Of a stretch of 64,000 bases of DNA, positions 1 through 8,140 are shown piece by piece (the first letter of the stretch is position 1; every line of letters begins with the position of its first letter). The notes below the pieces were generated by a model. It saw only the letters and a list, made by a program, of their open reading frames with translations, ran no database searches and was not told the origin of the DNA. The position numbers and the translations under genes were made by a program. The DNA comes from Acidimicrobiia bacterium. GTDB taxonomy: Bacteria > Actinomycetota > Acidimicrobiia > Spongiisociales > Spongiisociaceae. The stretch spans positions 61,770-125,769 of the forward strand of contig VXMM01000018.1 of assembly GCA_009841105.1 (NCBI GenBank), given 5' to 3'.

Positions 1-39
1 GCGACCCTGGACGGATCCGAGTATCTGGAGGCCGGCTGA
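1..39 (+). CDS. C-terminal end of an unidentified gene (partial)
   Basis: The first 39 bases read as twelve codons and a TGA stop, encoding a tail ending in EYLEAG. The stop lies one base before the ATG of the next gene, and a GGAG inside this tail is placed to serve as that gene's ribosome binding site. This is what a tight operon looks like. The fragment is too short to identify, and it could be a chance open frame. Confidence 0.4.
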   Translation, partial: ATLDGSEYLEAG

Positions 40-40
40 C

Positions 41-394
41 ATGCGCGAACTCTTCAGAGCGCTGCTCTCACAGAACTTGCTGTTCACAGGGATCGTGCTG
101 ACCATCGCGGCGGTGCTCGTGTTCTTCGGGAGCGTCTACCTCCTGCAGTACACGAACCTGGGCAAGCGTCTCGCCATCCTGGTCTCGGGCGCCGGGATCT
201 TCGGTTGGACGACGATCAATTCGATCCTGTTCGTCCTCTACGCCCCCCGCGGGCCTCGCCCTGTCGACTTCGAAGGGCTTAACGCCTTCGAGATACGGAT
301 CATCCCCGGAGCCTTCGCAGCCGCCTCCGCCATCCTTTTCGCCATGTTTATGGTGGCGCTCCACCGCTACGAACGTGACCAGGAGCGCGAATAG
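41..394 (+). CDS. Small three-helix membrane protein, unknown function
   Basis: The 117-residue product has three hydrophobic stretches at about residues 14-36, 43-66 and 88-108, with a charged C-terminus (HRYERDQERE) that is probably cytoplasmic. No signal peptide or catalytic motif is visible. The start is supported by a GGAG about ten bases upstream and by near-contact with the preceding stop, so it is probably the last gene of an operon that begins outside the window. It converges on rex, with only 16 bases between the two stops. I do not recognise the family. Confidence 0.65.
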   Translation: MRELFRALLSQNLLFTGIVLTIAAVLVFFGSVYLLQYTNLGKRLAILVSGAGIFGWTTINSILFVLYAPRGPRPVDFEGLNAFEIRIIPGAFAAASAILFAMFMVALHRYERDQERE

Positions 395-410
395 AAGGGG
401 CGTTCCCGCC

Positions 411-1025
411 TCAGGTCATGTAATAGCCGAGGATCTGGAGTTCGGTAGCAAGGTCCACCTGTCTCAGATGGATGTCATCGGGTACCTGGAGGACAGTGGG
501 GGCGAAGTTCAGGATGGAGGGCACCCCGGCCTCGACCAGCATGGTCGCCACCTGCTGAGCGGCCCCCGCCGGGGTGGCGATGATCCCGACTGAGATATGC
601 GTGGTCCGGGCATCGTCGGGTAGCCGGGAGATGTCGCGAACCTCCACCCCACCCAGGTGGGTCCCGATCTTCGTGGGAGCGGCGTCGTAGAGGCCGACGA
701 TGCGAAAGCCCCGGTTACCGAAACCGGTGTAGTTGGCCAGCGCAGAACCCAGGTTGCCGATGCCCACCACCGCCACCGGCCGATCCGCGGTCAGCCCGAG
801 GGCATGGCGGATCTGGTCATTGAGTTCCTTGACCCGGTAGCCGACCCCGCGGATCCCGAAGGTCCCGAGGTAGGAAATGTCCCGCCGGACCCCGGCCGCG
901 GTCAGATTGCTCAGGCGGGCCAACTCGCGGGAGGAGATGGTCGACTGCGATGGGGGTAGCCGCTCTATGCATCGCAGGTAGCGCGGCAGGCGCTCGACCG
1001 TGGCCGACGGAAGGTCCGACTTCAT
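411..1025 (-). CDS. rex: Redox-sensing transcriptional repressor Rex
   Basis: Rex senses the NADH/NAD+ ratio and represses fermentation and respiration genes when NADH is low. The 204-residue product has the family layout: an N-terminal winged helix with the recognition segment TAAGVRRDISYLGTFG at about 42-57 and GIRGVGY after it, then a Rossmann domain with the nucleotide loop GIGNLG at 88-93. The C-terminus ATELQILGYYMT resembles the swapped dimerisation helix. I chose the ATG at 1025. The longer frame up to 1163 would add 46 residues unlike Rex and would run through the divergent promoter region. The gene is divergent from the S41 protease gene. No canonical Rex operator was seen beside it. 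Confidence 0.93.
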   Translation of the reverse strand: MKSDLPSATVERLPRYLRCIERLPPSQSTISSRELARLSNLTAAGVRRDISYLGTFGIRGVGYRVKELNDQIRHALGLTADRPVAVVGIGNLGSALANYTGFGNRGFRIVGLYDAAPTKIGTHLGGVEVRDISRLPDDARTTHISVGIIATPAGAAQQVATMLVEAGVPSILNFAPTVLQVPDDIHLRQVDLATELQILGYYMT

Positions 1026-1071
1026 CGGCGAGAGGTTAACGGCGTCAGGGAGGGCCGAATCCGCCCCGACT

Positions 1072-1088
1072 TCTTGCCGTGGGCAAGA
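1072..1088. promoter_or_regulatory. Inverted repeat in the rex / S41 divergent region
   Basis: A perfect 7-bp inverted repeat with a 3-base centre, TCTTGCC-GTG-GGCAAGA, sits in the 119-bp gap between the divergent starts of rex (1025) and the S41 protease (about 1145). Its position suits an operator or a small hairpin in the S41 leader. It does not match the known Rex site (TTGTGAA...TTCACAA), so Rex autoregulation through it is unlikely. Confidence 0.35.
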
Positions 1089-1144
1089 CAGTTGCAGCTC
1101 GAGGCGGTACCGAGGTACCACCCGGAGAGGACTATCGTCGGCGT

Positions 1145-3511
1145 GTGTCGACCCGGTACCCATCGGTGACGAAGCCAGCCGGAGTTGCCTGGAAGCGCTC
1201 CGGGACCCGTCTCGTCATCGCCGTGATCGCTCTGTCCCTGCTAGTTCCCGCACCACTTGCAGCATCCGTGGAGCCCGAGGGGCATCTGTCGCGGACCGCC
1301 CAGACCGATGGCGCACACGGAGCCGAGGCAGTCCCGGCAGGCCGGGTGACCTGCGAAGAGGCGCCGACGGTCTTCGAGGTGCTTTGCATCGTGTACCGCC
1401 TGATCAGCGCAAACTATGTGGACGCGGTAGACGATCAGGAACTCGCCTCGGCGGCCACCGAACGGGTGAGAGAGGCCGGCCTCGCCGAACGGACCGATGG
1501 AGAGCCACCGGCATGCCCGTTGCCTTCTTCCGAGTTCGAGGAGCTGTGCCAGGTGATCGACCGGGCACAGGACACCGCCGCGGCGGTCGGGGAGGCGGTC
1601 CGGGGGATGGCCGGGTCGCTCGACCGCAACTCCCGCTACCTGACCGCCGCGCAGTACAACCGGTTCCGGACGAACCTCGAGAACCGGGGCACCAGCGGTC
1701 TGGGTGTCGCGTTCGCTCTGGTGGAGTACGGCCGGCCCTGCCTGACGGTGACGGCCACCTGCCGACCGGTGGTTGCCGAGGTGTATGCGGGAAGCCCGGC
1801 GGAAGGGGCCGGTCTCATGGTGGGCGACGAACTCCTGGAATTGGGGGATCGGTTCCCGGCCGAACTCGGTTGCGCGGACGTGTCCCGCCTTGACCGGTTC
1901 GCGGCGGGTGAGGATGTGTCGATCACGGTCCGGCGGGACGTGATCCTGAGCGGGACGATCAGGGCGGCGCGGCTGGCCATACCGGTGGCCAGGGGAATGG
2001 TCGTGGACGGCAACATCGGCTATCTCAGCCTCGACGTCTTCAGTTCCACGGCGGACGGCGCGGTGGCAGAGGTGCTGCGCGAGTTGACCCACCCGCCTAT
2101 CAGCGGCCTCGTGCTGGACTTGCGCGGCAACCCTGGCGGGTACATCGACTCGGCGGTGGGCACCGCAGGCGCCTTCCTACCGGACCTGGCGACGATCGTT
2201 CACCTATTGAGCAGGGACAGCTTGGAGACCGTCGGGGCCCGAGGCAGGGCGATCTCGTCCGATCCCACCATCCTGCCGATGGTGATCGCGGTGGACGACG
2301 GCAGCGCCTCGGCCTCGGAGATGGTGACGGGCGCCCTTAGCGACCAGGGTCGTGTCACCGTGGTCGGCCGGAGGACCCTCGGCAAGGACACCGGCCAGAC
2401 CTCCTATCACGTTGAACCCCGAGGCAGTCTGGTCGGCGTCCTCCAGGTCACCACCCTCAGGTGGTTCACCCCGCACTCTCGGAGCGTTGCGGGGGGAATC
2501 GAGCCTGACGTGACCATGAATCTACCGTCGTGCATGCTACCGGCCGACGTGGCGAGGCGCGCCATCTCGGCGATCCGCCCGCGCATCGCAGGGATGGCCA
2601 TCACGTCGGAACCCCTGGATGGGACCGCATATGCGGCCGGAGAGAAGGTGATGGTCACCGTGACCTTCGACTCGCAGGTGGTCGTGTTCCAAAACGGTGG
2701 CAGTCCTACCCTGGACCTCAGGGTCGGAGACGATCGCCGGGTTGCCCTCTACGAGTCGGGCTCGGGTACGCCCGAGCTGGTGTTCGGGTACTCGGTGACC
2801 GGCAGCGATGCAGGTCCGGACGGGATCAGCATCCCCGCCGATGCGCTGCGACCCGGCCGGGCCAAGATCGGGCTGGTCGCCGGCCTGGAGGCCGTGCTGG
2901 GCCACGATGCGGTGGCTGCCGATCCGCTCCACAGAGTGGACGGCACGGCCCCGCCGGCCCGGTCTGACGTGTTCATCGACATCCGGGAGAGCGCGCACCG
3001 GTCCGACATCGAACGGATCGTCGCCGGCGGGATCATGGAGGGATGCGGCACAGCCGAAAGCGGTGACCTGTTCTGTCCGGATGTGGCGGTGAGTAGGGCG
3101 CAGTTGGCGGCTTTCTTGAGCCGGGGTTTGGAGTTGCCGCCGGCGACGGGTGACTTCTTCGTGGATGATGATGGTTCTGTTTTTGAGGATGCGATCAATC
3201 GTCTTGCCGAGGCCGGTATCACCGGGGGCTGTGATTCCGATGGCGCCTTGTTCTGTCCGGGTTTGGCGGTGAGTAGGGCGCAGTTGGCGGCTTTCTTGAG
3301 CCGGGGTTTGGAGTTGCCGCCGGCGACGGGTGACTTCTTCGTGGATGATGATGGTTCTGTTTTTGAGGATGCGATCAATCGTCTTGCCGAGGCCGGTATC
3401 ACCGCGGGTTGTGATTCCGATGGTGGTCTGTTCTGTCCGGATGTGGCGGTGAGCAGGGCCCAGATGGCCACGTTCCTGGTGAGAGCTTTAGGGCTGGAGG
3501 CGCCTGCCTAA
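1145..3511 (+). CDS. Secreted S41-family (C-terminal processing) serine protease with SLH-like repeats
   Basis: This is an exported endopeptidase of the CtpA/Prc type. An N-terminal hydrophobic segment (LVIAVIALSLLVPAPLAAS) follows a basic leader. A PDZ-like region lies at about 180-290. The S41 core holds LVLDLRGNPGGYID and then GSASASEM...GKDTGQ. By spacing to E. coli Tsp, the catalytic residues would be Ser389, Asp400 and Lys414. After a linker with a Ca-binding/beta-sandwich look come three cysteine-containing SLH-like repeats of the type GITxGC...FCP...VSRAQ(L/M)A(A/T)FL, which probably anchor it to the cell surface. I chose the GTG at 1145 because the frame upstream (to GTG 1079) crosses an inverted repeat. 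GGAGAGG lies rather far upstream, so the start is uncertain. Confidence 0.85.
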   Translation: MSTRYPSVTKPAGVAWKRSGTRLVIAVIALSLLVPAPLAASVEPEGHLSRTAQTDGAHGAEAVPAGRVTCEEAPTVFEVLCIVYRLISANYVDAVDDQELASAATERVREAGLAERTDGEPPACPLPSSEFEELCQVIDRAQDTAAAVGEAVRGMAGSLDRNSRYLTAAQYNRFRTNLENRGTSGLGVAFALVEYGRPCLTVTATCRPVVAEVYAGSPAEGAGLMVGDELLELGDRFPAELGCADVSRLDRFAAGEDVSITVRRDVILSGTIRAARLAIPVARGMVVDGNIGYLSLDVFSSTADGAVAEVLRELTHPPISGLVLDLRGNPGGYIDSAVGTAGAFLPDLATIVHLLSRDSLETVGARGRAISSDPTILPMVIAVDDGSASASEMVTGALSDQGRVTVVGRRTLGKDTGQTSYHVEPRGSLVGVLQVTTLRWFTPHSRSVAGGIEPDVTMNLPSCMLPADVARRAISAIRPRIAGMAITSEPLDGTAYAAGEKVMVTVTFDSQVVVFQNGGSPTLDLRVGDDRRVALYESGSGTPELVFGYSVTGSDAGPDGISIPADALRPGRAKIGLVAGLEAVLGHDAVAADPLHRVDGTAPPARSDVFIDIRESAHRSDIERIVAGGIMEGCGTAESGDLFCPDVAVSRAQLAAFLSRGLELPPATGDFFVDDDGSVFEDAINRLAEAGITGGCDSDGALFCPGLAVSRAQLAAFLSRGLELPPATGDFFVDDDGSVFEDAINRLAEAGITAGCDSDGGLFCPDVAVSRAQMATFLVRALGLEAPA
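3084..3404 (+). repeat. 180-bp in-frame duplication inside the S41 gene
   Basis: Bases 3084-3224 and 3264-3404 are identical over 141 nt, at a period of 180 nt. A third, diverged unit follows. Each unit encodes one SLH-like repeat. The repeats have unusually T-rich codons for this gene (for example the stretch around 3175-3190). Identity at synonymous positions points to recent duplication or gene conversion, not to selection on protein sequence alone. Confidence 0.9.
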
Positions 3512-3697
3512 TCCGGGGATCGCTCCTCCTGCCTCGATTCATGATGCGAGGCGAGTGTTCCGAATCCCGGGGCCGTTCAAGTTGCGCGAGGTCTCGCCCT
3601 CCCCGATTCCACGCCTAGGGCAACCCCCGCCACTGCCACCGCAACAGCGTCTCCACCGGAGCAGCGAATCGCTGGCGCAGGTCGGGAACGGAAGGCT

Positions 3698-3919
3698 CGA
3701 ATGTGTCACACCTCCGATATACGTTGCCTGCTGCCAAGCACCTACACCAGCCGCAAGCGTCTCACCGATCGGAGCGGCCTGGCCCGCAGGGAACATTCAC
3801 AGGCTCCAACGGGGCGAACCCGCCGACACCCGGCCTCAACCCGGGCATGGCCCAACACGCCCCAAGCCAAGGACAGGTGGTGGTGGGGGAGGGCCCGGTG
3901 CGGAGCGCCGTTTTTCGCG
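3698..3919 (-). repeat. Dispersed intergenic repeat, family 2, copy A
   Basis: Read on the minus strand, this stretch aligns almost end to end with 52649-52879 on the plus strand. Shared blocks in order are CGCGAAAA, CCTTGGCT, GGCCATGCCCG, GCCGGGTG, GGAGCC, TGTTCCCT, CCGATCGG, GGTGCTTG and GGTGTGACAC. One block forms a 7-bp stem (3862-3856 with 3849-3843) around a 6-base loop. The same stem occurs in copy B with an A-U pair where this copy has G-U. It may be a structured RNA or a non-autonomous mobile repeat. No coding frame is conserved. Confidence 0.7.
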
Positions 3920-3940
3920 ACTTCTCGAACTTTGGGCAGA

Positions 3941-3960
3941 GGGCGTCATATATGACGCCC
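3941..3960. promoter_or_regulatory. 20-bp perfect palindrome
   Basis: GGGCGTCATA is followed directly by its reverse complement, giving a perfect 20-bp palindrome with no spacer. It sits beside repeat family 2 copy A and is absent at the matching place in copy B. It could be a binding site for a dimeric regulator or a cruciform-forming sequence. No gene start lies nearby on either strand. Confidence 0.4.
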
Positions 3961-4066
3961 TGAACCTCAGGAACACCGCACCGCAATTGATGTCCTGAGC
4001 CTGAGGGATCCCCACGTGCCGGTTGGTCGGAGGGTGACTCTCGTCTGCTGTCGAAGGCTTGGGGCG

Positions 4067-4849
4067 CTAGTAGAGGGCCGGGTGGGGACGTTCCTCGTCG
4101 GTGAAGGCGGCGTCGGCGATGCCCCGCGCCAGGGCGGCTCTGAGAGCGGGCAGGTCCACGACCGTCGTGACCATCTGGAACCCGCGCGCCACCCGGTCCG
4201 CCGCCGTGCCGGGCGTGGCCTGGATACCGGGCCGAACGCCATGGCGGTTACAGGCTTCCACGATGTGATCGAGCATGTCGAGGAATGGCTGGGCCGCAGT
4301 CCCCGGCCGGTATCCCATCGCCACGGCCAGGTCCGAGGGCCCGACATACGCCACATCGATTCCCGGAACCGAGAGAATGTTGTCCAGGTCGCCGATGGCT
4401 TCCATGGTCTCGATCATCGGCATGCACGCCACCTCTTCGTTGGCGCGTTCGTAATAGTCTGCCCCTTCCGTGATCAGTGCCCTGCCGGCGCCGATACTCC
4501 GGACGCCCACCGGAGGGAAGCGGGTGTAAGACACCGCCGCGGCCGCCTCCTCGACCGAGTTGACCATCGGGATGATGACTCCCATCGCGCCGGCATCAAG
4601 CACGCGGGAGATGTTGGCCGTTGACAGTTCCGGCACCCGCACGATCGGCGTGACACTCCCCGTGTTCAGCGCCGCCAGCATGCGGACCGTGTCGTCGAAG
4701 CCGATGAATCCGTGCTGGCAGTCGATGACTACATAGTCAAGGTCGTTGGCGGCTACCGCCTCCGCCACCAGCTGGCTGGGAATCGATACCCAGCTACCCA
4801 GCGCAGGCCGGCCCGCCGCCCATTTGGAACGAAGTGGATTTGGTCGCAT
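4067..4849 (-). CDS. HpcH/HpaI-family class II aldolase
   Basis: This should be a metal-dependent pyruvate aldolase that cleaves 2-keto-3-deoxy sugar acids or 4-hydroxy-2-oxo acids. The 260-residue product shows the family's core: IDCQHG at 42-47 (catalytic His46), VRVP around Arg71, metal ligand Glu147 in PMIETMEA, and YVGPSDLA with metal ligand Asp173. The ATG at 4849 begins MRPNPL, matching the usual family start. A GTG at 4867 would add six residues. No strong ribosome site is visible for either. The gene stands alone, divergent from the redox gene pair. The substrate cannot be read from sequence. Confidence 0.85.
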   Translation of the reverse strand: MRPNPLRSKWAAGRPALGSWVSIPSQLVAEAVAANDLDYVVIDCQHGFIGFDDTVRMLAALNTGSVTPIVRVPELSTANISRVLDAGAMGVIIPMVNSVEEAAAAVSYTRFPPVGVRSIGAGRALITEGADYYERANEEVACMPMIETMEAIGDLDNILSVPGIDVAYVGPSDLAVAMGYRPGTAAQPFLDMLDHIVEACNRHGVRPGIQATPGTAADRVARGFQMVTTVVDLPALRAALARGIADAAFTDEERPHPALY

Positions 4850-4953
4850 GGCGCCGGATAATGGCACGCTGATTCCGCGTTACCTAATCCCCGACCGCGG
4901 CTCGGGCGGGCAGGGGCTGCGGCACAACCGGAGGGAGCCGGTAACGTGCTCGC

Positions 4954-5688
4954 ATGGTTGAGAAGGGCGCCAAGCCGTCCCGCAGGCGCGCGGCCGTCGC
5001 GGTGGCAATCATGCTCGGGTTACTCGTGGTGGCGATCGGAGTGTCGCGGCTGGTGTCTGCAGACCGTGAAGCCATTGTGGCCGGAGGTTCCTCTGATACG
5101 TCCCCTCCTAGCGTCGCGTCGGCTTCGGTCGGCACCACCACGACAGCGGCAGCGACCACCACCGTCCCGCCGAGCACCGAAGCCCCCGTGGCAACGACCG
5201 CGCCGGCGGTCACCGAGCCGATCGATCCGCCGCCCGTGCTGAGGGAGGAACACCCACCTCTCAGGGACATTGACGGCTGGCTGCAGTCGGACGTGACCTC
5301 CCTGGAGGAGTTGCGCGGCAAGGTGGTGATCGTCGAGTTCTGGACCTTCGGTTGTTACAACTGCCGCAACCGCCTCCCGTACACCCAGGACATCTACGCC
5401 GCCTACCGGGACCAGGGTCTCGAGATCGTCGGCATCCATTCCCCCGAGTTCGCCTACGAGAAGGAGGTTGACGCCATCGTCGAGGCGATGGACCGGCTCG
5501 GGGTGACCTGGCCCGTGGTGCTGGACACGGATCGCCGCACCTTCCGGGAGTGGCAGGGATCACCCGCCTACTGGCCCCGCACCTACGTCCTGGACCGCAC
5601 GGGCCGGGTGCGCTTCGATCACATCGGGGAGGGGGCCTACGGGGCGTTGGAGGACACCGTGGTGGCGCTTCTGGCCGAAGCCCCATGA
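4954..5688 (+). CDS. Membrane-anchored TlpA/DipZ-like thioredoxin-fold protein
   Basis: This is an extracytoplasmic thiol-disulfide oxidoreductase. The order is a basic N-terminus, a signal anchor (about 14-29), a Thr/Ala/Pro-rich linker to about residue 95, then a redoxin domain. WTFGCYNC carries the active CxxC at Cys134 and Cys137. The later YWPRTYVLD segment supplies the cis-proline region typical of TlpA and of the C-terminal domain of mycobacterial DipZ. Its stop overlaps the start of the CcdA-like gene (ATGA), so the two are translationally coupled. CcdA should feed this protein electrons across the membrane. Confidence 0.85.
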   Translation: MVEKGAKPSRRRAAVAVAIMLGLLVVAIGVSRLVSADREAIVAGGSSDTSPPSVASASVGTTTTAAATTTVPPSTEAPVATTAPAVTEPIDPPPVLREEHPPLRDIDGWLQSDVTSLEELRGKVVIVEFWTFGCYNCRNRLPYTQDIYAAYRDQGLEIVGIHSPEFAYEKEVDAIVEAMDRLGVTWPVVLDTDRRTFREWQGSPAYWPRTYVLDRTGRVRFDHIGEGAYGALEDTVVALLAEAP

Positions 5689-6263
5689 GCCTCCTGGTCG
5701 AGGCGCTCCGCTCCGCGCTCCTACCCTGTTCCTACTCCATCCTGCTGATGGCCCTGGTGCTCCTCGGCCTCCGGAAGCGGGGCGAACGAGCGGAGGTGCT
5801 GGGGCTCTTCTATCTGGGAACCGTGCTCCTGGCCTGGCTTCCGCTGGCAGGCGTCAACCTGATGCTCGACCACCGGCTGGGAGGTGCGGCCGTCCTGGGA
5901 GCCGGTCTGGCCCTGACCGCGAGCCGGTTCCGGGCCGGCGCGGGCGGCGCCGCCCTGGTGGGCGCCTTCGCCGGCGCCACCTGGCTACCGTGCGTCGGGC
6001 CTCAGCTGGGTTCGGTGCTGACCAGAGGCCTGGTGGAGCCTTCCACCGCGGTCCTCCCGCTGGCCCTCTACCTGGCGGGGGTGATGGTTCCATCGGCCCT
6101 GATCTACCTGCTGGCGGCGAAGGACACCGGGTTCCGGAGCTTCCTGGCCCGCCGCCGGGTCCGGATCGGCTTCCAGGTGGCAGCGGCGCTACTGCCCGTC
6201 GCGGTGGTCACCGGCGGATACGACCGCCTCGTGGGAGAGCTGGCCCGGCTCTCCAACCTGTAG
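5685..6263 (+). CDS. CcdA/DsbD-type transmembrane electron carrier
   Basis: This is a polytopic membrane protein that passes reducing equivalents from cytoplasmic thioredoxin to extracytoplasmic thiol proteins. The 192-residue product has about five or six hydrophobic helices. It has the family's two helix-embedded cysteines, Cys15 in ALLPCSYS and Cys103 in TWLPCVGPQLG. The start ATG overlaps the TlpA-like stop by four bases, which fixes it over the longer upstream frame. It is slightly short for CcdA. The cytochrome c maturation genes that often accompany CcdA are not here, so a general thiol-reducing role with the upstream redoxin is more likely. Confidence 0.82.
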   Translation: MSLLVEALRSALLPCSYSILLMALVLLGLRKRGERAEVLGLFYLGTVLLAWLPLAGVNLMLDHRLGGAAVLGAGLALTASRFRAGAGGAALVGAFAGATWLPCVGPQLGSVLTRGLVEPSTAVLPLALYLAGVMVPSALIYLLAAKDTGFRSFLARRRVRIGFQVAAALLPVAVVTGGYDRLVGELARLSNL

Positions 6264-6360
6264 CAGGACCGTTGGTGGGGAGCACCTTCCGCCTCGCGTC
6301 CCATCCTGGTGACAGGTCGCGTCTCGACATGGCAGGCCCTGTCTAGGATTCTTGTTCCTC

Positions 6361-7635
6361 ATGGGCATTTCTCCATCCGATACTCCTGCGGCCGGCGCGA
6401 TGCGGGCTACCCCGCACGGTGGGAACGCGCTGGGGATCGTGGTCAGGGAAGTGGCGTTTCCCCCCGGGTTCGGGCTGCATACCGGGAATATCGGGATCAA
6501 GGACCGGACCGAGGACGTGATGATCCTCTCCGCCCCGCCGGGAACGACCGCGGCAGGGGTCTTCACCAGGAGCCGGTTCTCGGGGCCGAGCGTCACGCTG
6601 AGCCGAGCCCATGTTGCCGATGGCCGGGCGCGGGCGGTGGTGATCATCTCGAAGAACGCCAACGTGGCCACCGGCCCGGTGGGGGACGCGAACGCGGCTG
6701 AGGTGGCCGACCTGACCGCTCAGGTGGTGGGCTGTAACACCCCCGAAGTGATCGTCGCCTCCACCGGCGTGATCGGCGTTCGCTACCCGATGGACCGGAT
6801 CCGCGCCTACATGCATCGCCTCGAGACCGGTGAAGAAGATGCCTTCGATGAGCCTGGTTCGGCCACAACCGCGGCCACCGCCATCATGACCACCGACACC
6901 CATGCCAAGGTGGCGGCCGCGCGCGCAGGCCCGGCTCGGGTGGTGGGTATCGCCAAGGGGGTGGGGATGATCGAGCCCGACATGGCGACGATGCTGGCCG
7001 TGATCACCACCGATGCTGCCACCGATCCGGCCTCCCTGGATGCCATGTTCCGGCGGGTGGTGGACCGCACGTTCAACGCCGTCAGCATCGACACCGACAC
7101 CTCCACCAGCGACATGGCGGTCGTGCTCGCCTCGGGCCGGGCCGGACGCGTGGACCGGGACGCACTGGAGGCCGCTCTGGACGAGGTATGCCTGGACCTG
7201 ACCAGGCAGCTGGCGGCCGACGGTGAGGGCGCCGAGACCCTCATCGTGGTGACGGTGGACGGCGCCCGGGACGATGCCCAGGCCAGGAGGGTGGCCAAGT
7301 CGATCGTCAACTCACCTCTGGTTAAGACGGCGGTCCACGGCCGTGATCCCAACTGGGGCCGGGTCGCCATGGCGGTGGGTAAGTGCTACGAGGACGACAT
7401 CCTGGCGGAGCGGATCACCATCCGCTTTGGGGAGGCGGAGGTCTATCCGGCGCCGATCACGCCCCGGGTACTGGAGGAGTTGGAGCGGTACCTGGCCTCT
7501 CCCGAGGTGCTCATCCATGTCAACCTGGGTGTGCCTGGGGACGGTCCCCACTCCCTGGAGACGGGCTCCTTCACGGTGTACGGGTGTGATCTGACGGATG
7601 GCTACGTGCGCATCAACGCCGACTACACAACCTAG
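6361..7635 (+). CDS. argJ: Bifunctional ornithine acetyltransferase / N-acetylglutamate synthase
   Basis: ArgJ moves the acetyl group from N-acetylornithine to glutamate in arginine synthesis. The 424-residue proprotein is expected to cut itself into alpha and beta chains before a threonine. The site GMIEPDMATML is present, making Thr210 the new N-terminal nucleophile. STGVIG and HGRDPNWGR further support the call. I chose the ATG at 6361 over a TTG at 6352, as an AGGAT lies about 12 bases upstream of the ATG. No other arg gene is nearby. In most genomes argJ sits in an arg operon, so this is a displaced or second copy. Confidence 0.92.
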   Translation: MGISPSDTPAAGAMRATPHGGNALGIVVREVAFPPGFGLHTGNIGIKDRTEDVMILSAPPGTTAAGVFTRSRFSGPSVTLSRAHVADGRARAVVIISKNANVATGPVGDANAAEVADLTAQVVGCNTPEVIVASTGVIGVRYPMDRIRAYMHRLETGEEDAFDEPGSATTAATAIMTTDTHAKVAAARAGPARVVGIAKGVGMIEPDMATMLAVITTDAATDPASLDAMFRRVVDRTFNAVSIDTDTSTSDMAVVLASGRAGRVDRDALEAALDEVCLDLTRQLAADGEGAETLIVVTVDGARDDAQARRVAKSIVNSPLVKTAVHGRDPNWGRVAMAVGKCYEDDILAERITIRFGEAEVYPAPITPRVLEELERYLASPEVLIHVNLGVPGDGPHSLETGSFTVYGCDLTDGYVRINADYTT

Positions 7636-7652
7636 CAACTACAGAGTAGGAA

Positions 7653-8129
7653 CTAGGAAGGTTCGGGGATCAGCAGCACCGGTAGGCTGGACTTGGCGGT
7701 CACCGTCATGGACACGCTGGTCCAGGCCACTTCGTTGAACAGGCGTCGGGTCGCACCCATGACGATGGCGTCGGCGGAGACCCGCTCGGCGGTATCAAGG
7801 ATGGCCTGTGCCACGTCCTCCGCCTCCACGAACAGCGTCGCGGTCGCCACATCGCGAAGTTTCAGCGCCGCCACCACCGGAGCCACGATCTTCGAACCTC
7901 GCTCCTGTATGTACCGGTCGGCCTCCCGGGCGGCGCGCTCGGGGTCGCTCCGGTCCGCAGGGGCGTCGAAGGGCTGCCACGCGCCGTCCTCCAACTCATC
8001 GAGGAACTCGGCGGGAGCCTGGGTCACGTTCATCACGGTGGCTCGGCCTCCGGGACCAGCCAGCAACTCCACGAAGTCGGCGACCGGCCCCGGCGGTAGC
8101 ACTCCGGCCGTGGCGATCAGCACCTCCAT
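7653..8129 (-). CDS. Universal stress protein (UspA-like)
   Basis: This is a 158-residue single Usp domain, a cytoplasmic stress-linked protein that often binds ATP. It shows the opening strand MEVLIATAG, the middle segment ADAIVMGAT and the final strand SLPVLLIPE of the alpha/beta fold. The usual nucleotide motif (G-x2-G-x9-G-S/T) is degenerate here: only the GATRR part is recognisable and the second glycine is missing, so ATP binding is doubtful. It converges on argJ with 17 bases between the stops. A small imperfect hairpin around 7638-7662 may terminate both genes. Confidence 0.75.
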   Translation of the reverse strand: MEVLIATAGVLPPGPVADFVELLAGPGGRATVMNVTQAPAEFLDELEDGAWQPFDAPADRSDPERAAREADRYIQERGSKIVAPVVAALKLRDVATATLFVEAEDVAQAILDTAERVSADAIVMGATRRLFNEVAWTSVSMTVTAKSSLPVLLIPEPS

Positions 8130-8140
8130 ACCGTGAATCT

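Larger units (their letters stand above)
3512..4066. other. 555-bp gene-free region
   Basis: No convincing gene is seen between the S41 stop and the aldolase stop on the other strand. Short open frames here have no start signals or recognisable products. The region holds a GCCTCG...CGAGGC hairpin (3531-3552) just after the S41 stop, which may end transcription although it has no T-run. It also holds repeat family 2 copy A (3698-3919), a 20-bp palindrome (3941-3960), and a CCTCAGG/CCTGAGG inverted repeat (3965-3971 with 4000-4006). Confidence 0.6.

Noticed and set aside
1072..1088. Rex operator
   Set aside because: The inverted repeat lacks the TTGTGAA half-site of known Rex boxes.
3555..3998. 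Several overlapping open frames in the gap after the S41 gene
   Set aside because: They lie over repeat family 2, which does not keep a reading frame between its two copies.
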